This document shows, one piece after another, positions 1-5,700 of a DNA stretch of 6,959 bases. A program made the translations under genes and the position numbers. Source of the stretch: Alphaproteobacteria bacterium (GTDB taxonomy: Bacteria; Pseudomonadota; Alphaproteobacteria; ATCC43930; CGMCC-115725); assembly GCA_030037055.1 (NCBI GenBank), contig JASHRZ010000277.1:1-6959 (forward strand), read 5' to 3'. The notes beneath the pieces were generated by a model. It was not told the origin of the DNA and did not search any database. It saw nothing but the letters and a program-made list of their open reading frames with translations. Each line of letters starts with the position of its first letter. The stretch's first letter is position 1.

Positions 1-552
1 TTCGCCCTGACGCTCGGCGGCGCGCTGTCGCGCCGGGACGTGCAGGTCGAGCTCGCCGGCGAGGGCGCGCGGCTCGGCCTTAACGGGGCCTATCTGCTGC
101 GCGGCGAGCAGGAAACGACCATCGCAACCGTTGTCGACCATGCCGCTCCCGGCTGCACTACCCGCGAGCTTTTCAAGGGCGTGGTCGGGGATCGCGCGCA
201 TGGCGTGTTCCAGGGCTCGATCGTCGTGCGCCCCGAGGCGCAGAAGACCGACGCGCATCAGCTCAACAAGAACCTGCTGCTGAGCCGGCGCGCCACGGTC
301 GATAGCAAGCCCGCGCTCGAGATCCTCGCCGACGATGTCAAATGCAGCCACGGCGCCACGGTCGGCGATCTCGACGAGAGCGCGCTCTTCTATCTGCGCT
401 CGCGCGGCATCGGCGAGAGCGAGGCGCGGCGGATGCTGATCGAGGCCTTCGCCGCCGATGCGCTCGACACCGTCGAGGAGGGGGCGTTCCGCCCGCACCT
501 TGCCGCCCATCTGCAACGCTGGCTCGGTCTTCGGGAGTCCCGGGAGTCATGA
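1..552 (+). CDS. sufD: Fe-S cluster assembly protein SufD, C-terminal part (5' end outside window)
   Basis: SufD is a subunit of the cytoplasmic SufBC2D scaffold, on which Fe-S clusters are built from sulfur supplied by SufS. The frame is open from base 1, so the true start lies upstream; 183 residues are visible, roughly the last 40% of a typical SufD. The visible part runs through the beta-helix core (motifs GVFQGSIVV and QLNKNLLLS), then DDVKCSHGATVG, then the helical C-terminal domain (LDESALFYLRSRGI onward). The CSH motif (Cys at bases 343-345, His at 349-351) matches the conserved region containing the E. coli SufD histidine implicated in cluster formation at the SufB-SufD interface. 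The stop overlaps the sufS start (ATGA, 549-552), implying translational coupling. The last six residues are a RES-RES repeat made by a 9-base tandem duplication. SufB is a paralogue, but gene order directly before sufS and this C-terminal form favour SufD. Confidence 0.93.
   Translation, partial: FALTLGGALSRRDVQVELAGEGARLGLNGAYLLRGEQETTIATVVDHAAPGCTTRELFKGVVGDRAHGVFQGSIVVRPEAQKTDAHQLNKNLLLSRRATVDSKPALEILADDVKCSHGATVGDLDESALFYLRSRGIGESEARRMLIEAFAADALDTVEEGAFRPHLAAHLQRWLGLRESRES
532..549 (+). repeat. 9-base tandem duplication at the sufD/sufS junction
   Basis: CGGGAGTCC is followed directly by CGGGAGTCA. It encodes the last six residues of SufD (RES twice) and duplicates a GGGAG Shine-Dalgarno-like core, giving copies about 11 and 2 bases before the sufS ATG. 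Confidence 0.7.
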
Positions 553-1799
553 CGCTGCTCACGCCCGCGCACTCCGCCCGTCGCGGCCCGCTCGACCCGC
601 GCGCGATCCGCCGCGACTTCCCGATCTTCGAGCGCAATCCCGGCCTCGTCTTCCTCGACAGCGGCGCCAGCGCGCAGAAGCCGGCGGCGGTGATCGACGG
701 CGTCGCCGAGTACTACCGAAGCGACTACGCCAATGTGCATCGCGGCGTCTACCGCCTGAGCGCGCGCTCGACCGAGCTCTACGAGCAGGCGCGCGAGAAG
801 GTGCGCCGTTTCCTTAATGCGCGCCAGGCGAGCGAGATCGTCTTCGTCCGCGGCGGCACCGAGGGCATCAACCTCGTCGCCAACAGCTGGGGTGCAAGCA
901 TGCTCCGGCCGGGCGACGAAGTGCTGATCAGCGAGCTCGAGCATCACTCCAACATCGTGCCCTGGCAGCTGCTGCGCGACCGCATCGGCTTTGCCCTGGT
1001 CGTGGCGCCGATCAATGCGACCGGCGGGCTCGATCTCGCCGCCTTCGAGGCGCGTCTTGGGCCGCGCACCAGACTGGTGGCGGTGACGCATCATGCGAAC
1101 GCGACCGGCGCGTTGCTGCCGGTCGAGACCATCGCCCGCCTCGCTCACGCCCGCGGCGCCAAGCTGCTGATCGACGGCTGCCAGGCGGCGCCGCGCCTGC
1201 CGGTCGACGTCCAGGCCATCGATTGCGACTTCTACGTCTTCTCCGGCCATAAAACCTATGGGCCCACCGGCATCGGCGCGCTTTACGGCCGCAAGGAGCT
1301 GCTCGACGCCATGCCGCCTTGGCAGGGCGGCGGCGACATGATCCTCAACGTCACCTTCGAAAAGACCACCTTCCAGGATCCGCCGAGCCGATTCGAGGCC
1401 GGCACGCCCGACATCTCCGGCGCCATCGGATTGGGCATCGCCGTCGACTACATGGAGGCGCTCGGGCGCGAGGCAATCCTCGCCCATGAGGAGGCGCTCA
1501 CCGACTACGGCGTCGACCGGCTCTCGCGCATGGCCGGCGTGCGTCTCGTCGGCGCGGGGCAGCGGCGGCTCGGCATTCTCTCCTTCCAGGTCGATGGCAT
1601 CCATCCGCACGACGTCGCCACCGTGCTCGACCAGCACAAGGTGGCGGTGCGCGCCGGCCATCACTGCGCCCAGCCGCTGATCGATAAGCTCGGCCTCGGC
1701 GCCACGACGCGCGCCTCGCTCGGCGTTTACAACGACGAAAGCGACATCGACGCGCTCGCCGAGGCGGTCGCGGCGGCGCAGAAGATGTTCAGGCGGTAG
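549..1799 (+). CDS. sufS: Cysteine desulfurase SufS (group II, PLP-dependent)
   Basis: SufS removes sulfur from L-cysteine, giving alanine and an enzyme-bound persulfide passed on for Fe-S cluster assembly. The 416-residue length fits the family. Visible motifs are ASAQKP near the N terminus, RGGTEGINLVA, SELEHHSN (His132/His133, the PLP-stacking region), IDGCQAAPRLPVD (cofactor Asp), SGHKTYGPTG with Lys235 as the PLP Schiff-base lysine, and VRAGHHCAQP with Cys373 as the persulfide cysteine. His354, 19 residues before Cys373 in HPHDVATVLD, sits where Bacillus SufS has the histidine that takes zinc from SufU; E. coli SufS has Tyr there. This predicts dependence on SufU rather than SufE. The start is the ATG overlapping the sufD stop, with GGGAG copies just upstream. 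The same frame stays open further upstream, but that stretch lies inside sufD and lacks SufS-like sequence. Confidence 0.96.
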   Translation: MTLLTPAHSARRGPLDPRAIRRDFPIFERNPGLVFLDSGASAQKPAAVIDGVAEYYRSDYANVHRGVYRLSARSTELYEQAREKVRRFLNARQASEIVFVRGGTEGINLVANSWGASMLRPGDEVLISELEHHSNIVPWQLLRDRIGFALVVAPINATGGLDLAAFEARLGPRTRLVAVTHHANATGALLPVETIARLAHARGAKLLIDGCQAAPRLPVDVQAIDCDFYVFSGHKTYGPTGIGALYGRKELLDAMPPWQGGGDMILNVTFEKTTFQDPPSRFEAGTPDISGAIGLGIAVDYMEALGREAILAHEEALTDYGVDRLSRMAGVRLVGAGQRRLGILSFQVDGIHPHDVATVLDQHKVAVRAGHHCAQPLIDKLGLGATTRASLGVYNDESDIDALAEAVAAAQKMFRR

Positions 1800-1803
1800 C
1801 CTC

Positions 1804-2268
1804 ATGGACCTGCGCGACCTTTACCAGGACATCATCCTCGACCACGGGCAGCATCCGCGAAACTTCCGCGCGCAGGAGCATCCGAGCCATTTCGCCCAGG
1901 GTCACAACCCGCTCTGCGGCGACCGCGTCACCGTCTACGTCACCCTCGAGGGTGATCGCATCCGTGATGTCAGCTTCCAGGGCCGCGGCTGCGCCATCTC
2001 GCAGGCCTCCGCCTCGTTGATGACCGAGATCCTCCAAGGCAAGACGCTGGCCGAGGCGGAGATGCTGTTCAAAGGCTTTCATGCCAAGGTCACCGGCGCG
2101 GAGGAGCCGGCGCTGCCTGCGGCGCTCGAGGAGGATATGGAGCGGCTCGAACCCTTGAGCGGCGTCAAAACCTATCCCGCCCGGGTCAAATGCGCGACGC
2201 TCGCCTGGCACGCCTTCGAGGCGGCGCTGAAGAGCGGCGAGGCCGGCGCCACCGTGAGAACGGAGTAG
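1804..2268 (+). CDS. sufU: SufU, zinc-dependent sulfur acceptor for SufS
   Basis: A cytoplasmic 154-residue protein of the IscU/NifU N-terminal fold. SufU accepts persulfide sulfur from SufS and passes it toward the SufBCD scaffold, with a bound zinc exchanged during docking. It opens with the typical MDLRDLYQDIILDH, followed by HPRNF. The metal and sulfur ligands are visible: Cys38 and Asp40 in NPLCGDR, Cys63 in GRGCAIS, and Cys130 in RVKCATLAWH. The long segment between Cys63 and Cys130, containing an insert of about 20 residues (around 92-118), separates SufU from shorter IscU proteins. IscU's usual His next to the third Cys is absent (Lys129 instead), which also fits SufU. It starts 4 bases after the sufS stop; AGGCGG at 1791-1796 is a fair ribosome binding site. 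Many databases call such proteins 'SUF system NifU family'. Confidence 0.94.
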   Translation: MDLRDLYQDIILDHGQHPRNFRAQEHPSHFAQGHNPLCGDRVTVYVTLEGDRIRDVSFQGRGCAISQASASLMTEILQGKTLAEAEMLFKGFHAKVTGAEEPALPAALEEDMERLEPLSGVKTYPARVKCATLAWHAFEAALKSGEAGATVRTE

Positions 2269-2272
2269 CCCT

Positions 2273-2674
2273 GTGGCGATGTCGGAGAACAGGGACCTGT
2301 TCGATTTCCTGCCGAACGGCGAGGGCGAGACCGGCGAGGAAGTCGAGCGCCCGGAGCCCGATGACGGCGATCCTGCGCTGCAGGCGCAGGTGATCGAGGC
2401 GCTCAAGACGGTACGCGATCCCGAGATCCCGGTGAACCTCGTCGATCTCGGCCTCATCTACGAGCTCATCGTCAACAAGGACGGCACGGTCTATGTCGAG
2501 ATGACCTTGACGACGCCGGCCTGTCCCGTCGCCGGCGCGCTGCCCGGTCAGGTGCAGCAGGCGGTGGCCGCCGTACCCGGCGTCCAGGACGCGCGCGTCA
2601 AGCTGGTCTGGACGCCGCCCTGGACCCGCGATCGCATGAGCGAGGAAGCGAAGCTCGAGCTTGGGCTGCTCTGA
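2273..2674 (+). CDS. sufT: SufT, DUF59/MIP18-family Fe-S maturation factor
   Basis: A 133-residue protein whose residues 36-120 form a MIP18 (DUF59) domain. Motifs are VRDPEIPVNLVDLGLIY (48-63, with the family DPE), the TTPACPVAG loop with invariant Cys84, and VWTPPWTRDRMSEEAK near the C terminus. SufT proteins assist Fe-S cluster maturation or delivery to client proteins; the exact reaction is not settled. Paralogous DUF59 domains occur in PaaD and in front of Mrp/ApbC, but the length and position at the end of the suf operon favour SufT. Residues 15-34 form an acidic, probably disordered extension. The GTG at 2273 is preferred because GGAG (2262-2265) lies 7 bases before it; an in-frame ATG at 2279 is the alternative, with 13-base spacing. 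The gap to sufU is 4 bases. Confidence 0.9.
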   Translation: MAMSENRDLFDFLPNGEGETGEEVERPEPDDGDPALQAQVIEALKTVRDPEIPVNLVDLGLIYELIVNKDGTVYVEMTLTTPACPVAGALPGQVQQAVAAVPGVQDARVKLVWTPPWTRDRMSEEAKLELGLL

Positions 2675-2675
2675 A

Positions 2676-2693
2676 GCGGCACGCTCGTGCCGC
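2676..2693 (+). terminator. Inverted repeat just after sufT; weak terminator candidate
   Basis: A perfect 7-base-pair GC-rich stem (GCGGCAC / GTGCCGC) with a 4-base loop begins 2 bases after the sufT stop. No T-run follows, so it is not a textbook intrinsic terminator. Its position at the end of the suf genes, ahead of a probable promoter, suggests a 3' end stabiliser or weak terminator. Confidence 0.4.
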
Positions 2694-2701
2694 GGCCGGT
2701 G

Positions 2702-2730
2702 TTGAAGCCTCTCCCGTCCCCCGCTAGCGT
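2702..2730 (+). promoter_or_regulatory. Candidate sigma-70-type promoter for the GST gene
   Basis: TTGAAG (2702-2707) and TAGCGT (2725-2730) are separated by 17 bases. The -35 box is close to consensus TTGACA; the -10 box keeps the key T-A and final T, as is common in GC-rich alphaproteobacteria. Transcription would start near 2737, giving a very short leader with the GGGAGG ribosome binding site at 2741-2746. Support is by position and similarity only. Confidence 0.4.
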
Positions 2731-2751
2731 GGAGCTGTCAGGGAGGGACCG

Positions 2752-3372
2752 ATGCTCAAGATCTGGGGACGGACCACCTCGTCCAACGTGCAGAAGGTGC
2801 TGTGGACCTGCGCCGAGCTCGACATCGCCTTCGAGCGCGTCGATTGGGGCGGGCCTTTCGGCGGCAACAAGGATCCGGCCTATCTCGCGATGAACCCGAA
2901 CGGCCTCGTGCCGACGGTGCAGGACGGCGCGCTCATCATCTGGGAATCCAACACCATCATCCGCTATCTCTGCGCGACGCGCGGCGGCGAGTGGCTGCAC
3001 CCCCGCGATCCCGCCCAGCGCACCGAGGTCGAGCGCTGGATGGATTGGGAGCTGGCTTCGCTCGCCCAGCCTATGGCGGTGATGCTGGTCGGCTATTACC
3101 GCACGCCGCCCGAGCGCCGCGACGCGAACGCGCTCGAGGCGGCGCGGCTTCGCGCCATCGAGCTCTGGACCATCCTCGAGCGCCAGCTCGAGCGCGGCCC
3201 CTATGTCGCCGGCGAAAGCTTCAGCCTGGCCGATATCACGCTCGGCATGTTCGGCCATCGCTGGCATGCCTATCCGATCGAGCGGCCGAACCTGCCGCGG
3301 CTCAGGGCGTGGTACGAGCGGATCGGCGAGCGGCCGGGCTTCAAAGCGCATATCGCCGGGCCGGTGAAATAA
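2752..3372 (+). CDS. Glutathione S-transferase, GstB-like
   Basis: A 206-residue cytosolic glutathione S-transferase. The N-terminal thioredoxin-like domain (about 1-80) starts MLKIWGRTTSSNVQKVLW; Ser10, followed by Ser11-Asn12, sits at the position of the catalytic Ser in E. coli GstB. The glutathione-binding parts are NPNGLVPTV (cis-Pro) and WESNTIIRYL. The helical C-terminal domain (about 88-206) contains WMDWELASL, YRTPPERRD and the N-capping element FSLADITLG. WMDW and RTPPE are shared with GstB, which acts on haloacetate-type electrophiles in E. coli; the substrate here is unknown. The start has a strong GGGAGG site 5 bases upstream. It stands alone, with hairpins before and after, so it is probably its own transcript. 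GST fold assignment is very secure; the GstB subgroup is recognised from remembered sequence. Confidence 0.93.
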   Translation: MLKIWGRTTSSNVQKVLWTCAELDIAFERVDWGGPFGGNKDPAYLAMNPNGLVPTVQDGALIIWESNTIIRYLCATRGGEWLHPRDPAQRTEVERWMDWELASLAQPMAVMLVGYYRTPPERRDANALEAARLRAIELWTILERQLERGPYVAGESFSLADITLGMFGHRWHAYPIERPNLPRLRAWYERIGERPGFKAHIAGPVK

Positions 3373-3393
3373 CGGTTTTTGTCACGCAATCGT

Positions 3394-3413
3394 GAGCCTC
3401 GGGGCGGAGGCTC
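3394..3413 (+). terminator. Inverted repeat after the GST gene; weak terminator candidate
   Basis: A perfect 7-base-pair stem (GAGCCTC / GAGGCTC) with a 6-base loop, 21 bases after the GST stop. A T5 run (3376-3380) lies before the stem rather than after it, so this is not a classical terminator. The rest of the 106-base gap (3373-3478) shows no clear promoter; only GGGAG at 3468-3472, 6 bases before the next ATG, is convincing. Confidence 0.35.
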
Positions 3414-3478
3414 GTCCTGATCATCACGGCCAACGCGCGGCAACCTCGGCCGGCGCGACGAGAGAGAGGGAGCGCAAG

Positions 3479-3955
3479 ATGCGGCATTTTTCATGGACGG
3501 GCTTTGCAGCGTTGGGCGTGGCGCTGGCGCTCGGATTCGGCGCCGTCGGCGTGGTGGCGCAGGACAAGGAGGCGCAGATCCAGACGCGGCGCGACACGAT
3601 GAAACGCCAGGGCGCCGATTTCAAGGCGATCCAGGACTATATCAAGGGCGAGGCCGACCAGGCGGCCGCGGCACAGGCGATTGCCGATCTGCAGTCGATT
3701 GCGCCGAAGATCATCGATCTCTTTCCACCCGGCACCGGCATGGACGCCTTTCCCGGCAAAACCGGCGCCAAACCCGAGATCTGGAAGGAGTGGGACAAGT
3801 TCAAGGCGATCCCGGCCGCGCTCGCGAGCGAGGAGCAGAAGCTCGCCGCCGCGATCAAGAGCGGCGACAAGGCGGCGGTCGGCGCCCAGCTCGGCGACAC
3901 CGGCAAGAATGGCTGTGGCGCCTGCCACACGCCCTATCGCGAGAAGCTGAGCTAA
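3479..3955 (+). CDS. Exported class II cytochrome c (cytochrome c556-like)
   Basis: A 158-residue periplasmic monoheme cytochrome. Residues 1-27 are a signal peptide (MRHF, a hydrophobic A/L/G/V stretch, then VVA before QDK). The mature part looks like the four-helix cytochrome c-prime/c556 fold (PF01322), with heme site CGACH at 146-150 near the C terminus, as class II requires. Met41 in QTRRDTMKRQG is placed like the axial Met of c556-type low-spin members, so a six-coordinate electron-transfer heme is predicted rather than a five-coordinate gas-binding one. The ATG at 3479 is chosen because GGGAG lies 6 bases upstream and the signal peptide starts there; the frame is open from GTG 3392, but that 29-residue extension is polar and would bury the signal. 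A diheme cytochrome gene follows 22 bases later. Electron donor and acceptor are unknown. Confidence 0.9.
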   Translation: MRHFSWTGFAALGVALALGFGAVGVVAQDKEAQIQTRRDTMKRQGADFKAIQDYIKGEADQAAAAQAIADLQSIAPKIIDLFPPGTGMDAFPGKTGAKPEIWKEWDKFKAIPAALASEEQKLAAAIKSGDKAAVGAQLGDTGKNGCGACHTPYREKLS

Positions 3956-3963
3956 GCTGAGCC
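3944..3963 (+). repeat. 10-base tandem duplication across the c556-like gene stop
   Basis: AAGCTGAGCT is followed directly by AAGCTGAGCC, one mismatch in ten. The TAA stop lies at the junction. It looks like a small slippage duplication and supplies most of the short spacer to the next cytochrome gene. Confidence 0.65.
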
Positions 3964-3977
3964 GAGTGCGGAGGGCC

Positions 3978-4853
3978 ATGGCGCCGGTGCGGCTCGCCGC
4001 GGTCCTGCTCGCGCTTGTCGTGCCGCCGGCCCCCGCCGCCGACGAGGCGCAGCTGAAGCGCGGGGAGGTGCTGTTCCAGGCGGCGGATTGCCTCGCATGT
4101 CACACCGATGTGAAAGGCGACGGCGCGCCGCTGGCCGGCGGGCGGCCGCTGGCGACGCCCTTCGGCGTGTTCTTCAGCCCGAACATTTCGCCCGACCCAC
4201 AAACCGGCATCGGCGCCTGGAGCGAGGCCGAGTTCCGCCGCGCGTTGCGTCAGGGCGTCGGACGCCTCGGTGAATATCTCTTCCCGGTCTTTCCCTACCC
4301 GGCCTTCACCGGGATGACCGATGCAGACATTGCCGACCTCTATGCCTATCTGCGCACGCGCGCGCCGGCGGCACAGCCCGATAGGCCGCATCAGCTGCGC
4401 TTCCCCTTCGGCTGGCGGTTCCTGCAGCTCTTGTGGCGCGCGCTGTTCTTCCGCCAGGGGCCGCTGCCGCCGGTCGCGGGCGAGAGCCCCGAGTGGAACC
4501 GCGGACGCTATCTCGCCGAGGCGGTGGTGCATTGCCAGCAATGCCACACGCCGCGCAACCTGCTGGGCGGGCTCGAGACCGGCCGGGCGTTTTCCGGCAA
4601 TCCGCAGGGGCCCGACGGCATGAAGGTACCAAACATCACGGGCGATGGCGAGACCGGCATCGGCAAATGGAGCCTCGAGGACATCGCAACCCTGCTCAAG
4701 ACGGGCCAGACTCCCGACATGGATTTCGTCGGTTCCGGCATGGGCGACGTGGTGAAGGGCACCGCGGCGCTCACCGACGCCGACCGCCGCGCCATCGCCG
4801 TCTACATCAAGTCGCTGCCCGCCATCCGCACGGCGAAGACACCGGCTTTCTAG
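3978..4853 (+). CDS. Exported diheme cytochrome c
   Basis: A 291-residue periplasmic protein with two cytochrome c domains, resembling the cytochrome subunits of membrane alcohol and sugar dehydrogenases. A signal peptide covers about residues 1-20 (ending PAPAAD). Heme 1 is CLACH (38-42), followed by SPNISPDPQTGIGAWS. Heme 2 is CQQCH (186-190), followed by VPNITGDGETGIGKWS; the two domains are clearly internal repeats. Met255 in GSGMGDVV is the likely axial ligand of heme 2. At heme 1 the usual AMPY-type Met is replaced (VFPY, Phe105); Met113 is a possible substitute. An aromatic linker (140-158, containing FPFGWRFLQ and WRALFF) joins the domains and may touch the membrane or a partner. The start is uncertain: ATG 3978 has GGAGG 3 bases upstream, while in-frame GTG 3966 would add MRRA and a more basic signal. 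It is probably co-transcribed with the c556-like gene. Confidence 0.88.
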   Translation: MAPVRLAAVLLALVVPPAPAADEAQLKRGEVLFQAADCLACHTDVKGDGAPLAGGRPLATPFGVFFSPNISPDPQTGIGAWSEAEFRRALRQGVGRLGEYLFPVFPYPAFTGMTDADIADLYAYLRTRAPAAQPDRPHQLRFPFGWRFLQLLWRALFFRQGPLPPVAGESPEWNRGRYLAEAVVHCQQCHTPRNLLGGLETGRAFSGNPQGPDGMKVPNITGDGETGIGKWSLEDIATLLKTGQTPDMDFVGSGMGDVVKGTAALTDADRRAIAVYIKSLPAIRTAKTPAF

Positions 4854-4879
4854 TCCTGGTCGGCTTCGTCCGCTGCGCC

Positions 4880-4885
4880 TATCAT
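4880..4885 (+). promoter_or_regulatory. Possible -10 element before the SDR gene
   Basis: TATCAT lies 29 bases before the SDR start, in the 61-base gap after the cytochrome gene. The matching -35 position (4857-4862, TGGTCG) is poor. It is listed because the downstream pair differs in function from the cytochromes and may have its own promoter; read-through is equally possible. GGAGGAGG (4904-4911) is the ribosome binding site. Confidence 0.25.
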
Positions 4886-4914
4886 GGCGGCAAAGGCAAG
4901 GGCGGAGGAGGCCC

Positions 4915-5694
4915 ATGGATCTCGGTATCGCCGGCAAGAAGGCGCTCGTCTGCGCCGCCAGCAAAGGGCTCGGCAAAGGCTGCGCGCTGGCGCTCGCCGA
5001 GGACGGCGTCGAGCTCGTCATCCTCGCGCGCGGCAAGGAGACGCTCGAGGCCGCCGCGGCCGAAATCCGCGCCAAGACCGGCGCCAAGGTCGCCACTGTC
5101 GCCTGCGACATCACCACGCCCGAGGGCCGCAAGGCGGCGCTCGCCGCCTGCCCCGAGCCCGATATCCTCGTCAATAATGCCGGCGGTCCGCCGCCCGGCG
5201 ATTTCCGCGAATGGGAACGCGAGGCCTGGATCAAGGCGCTCGACGCCAATATGCTGACGCCGATCGAGCTTATCCGCCGGACAATCGACGGCATGATTCG
5301 GCGCCGCTTCGGCCGTATCGTCAACATCACCTCGAGCGCAGTGAAGGCGCCGATCGACATTCTGGGACTGTCCAACGGTGCGCGCAGCGGCCTCACCGGC
5401 TTCGTCGCCGGCCTCGCGCGCAAGACCGTGAAGCACAACGTCACCATCAACAATCTGCTGCCGGGGGCGATGGATACCGACCGGCTGAACTCGACCATCG
5501 CGGCGATGGCCAAGAACCGCAATCTGACGCTCGAGGCGGCGAGAGCCGAGCGCGCCGCCGCCATTCCCGCCGGCCGCTTCGGCACCATCAACGAGTTCGG
5601 CGCCGCCTGCGCCTTTCTCTGCAGCCAGCAGGCGAGCTATGTCACCGGCCAGAATTTCCTGATCGACGGGGGCGCCTATCCCGGAACCTTCTAG
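4915..5694 (+). CDS. SDR-family oxidoreductase with altered catalytic residues (3-oxoacyl reductase-like)
   Basis: A 259-residue Rossmann-fold protein of classical SDR length. The nucleotide-binding motif is AASKGLGKG (14-22), where the usual TG of TGxxxGxG is Cys13-Ala14. NNAGG (87-91), structural Asn112 and catalytic Ser140 are present, and the C terminus has the normal ASYVTGQNFLIDGGAYPG. The active-site Tyr and Lys are missing: counting 13 from Ser140 gives Ser153, and the Lys position is Arg157 (LSNGARSGL). This agrees with a known SDR subgroup, the divergent 'BKR-like SDR-like' group, described as lacking perfect cofactor and catalytic motifs. Whether it still reduces or oxidises a substrate cannot be told from sequence. 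GGAGGAGG 3 bases before the ATG marks the start. The luciferase-like gene begins 6 bases after its stop, implying a shared transcript. Confidence 0.9.
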   Translation: MDLGIAGKKALVCAASKGLGKGCALALAEDGVELVILARGKETLEAAAAEIRAKTGAKVATVACDITTPEGRKAALAACPEPDILVNNAGGPPPGDFREWEREAWIKALDANMLTPIELIRRTIDGMIRRRFGRIVNITSSAVKAPIDILGLSNGARSGLTGFVAGLARKTVKHNVTINNLLPGAMDTDRLNSTIAAMAKNRNLTLEAARAERAAAIPAGRFGTINEFGAACAFLCSQQASYVTGQNFLIDGGAYPGTF

Positions 5695-5700
5695 GCGCCG

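Noticed and set aside
342..548. Upstream in-frame extension of SufS
   Set aside because: The stretch overlaps sufD in another frame and reads as Arg-rich nonsense; the ATG at 549 gives the normal SufS N terminus.
390..1805. Minus-strand open frame of 471 codons opposite sufS
   Set aside because: Shadow of the sufS codon pattern; no motif or start signal supports it.
2651..2662. Perfect 12-base palindrome AAGCTCGAGCTT near the end of sufT
   Set aside because: It is made of common codons (Lys-Leu-Glu-Leu) inside a conserved-looking reading frame; no spacing or second copy suggests an operator.
3392..3478. Upstream extension of the c556-like cytochrome from a GTG
   Set aside because: The added 29 residues are polar and would precede the signal peptide; the ATG at 3479 has a proper ribosome binding site.
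4433..5257. Plus-strand open frame bridging the diheme cytochrome and the SDR gene
   Set aside because: It is out of frame with both real genes and gives Arg/Pro/Ser-rich sequence; no evidence of a fusion or frameshift.
3855..5591. Long minus-strand open frame of 578 codons
   Set aside because: It lies opposite both cytochromes and the SDR, has no recognisable domain, and is rich in Arg, Ala and Gly, as expected for an antisense shadow in GC-rich DNA.
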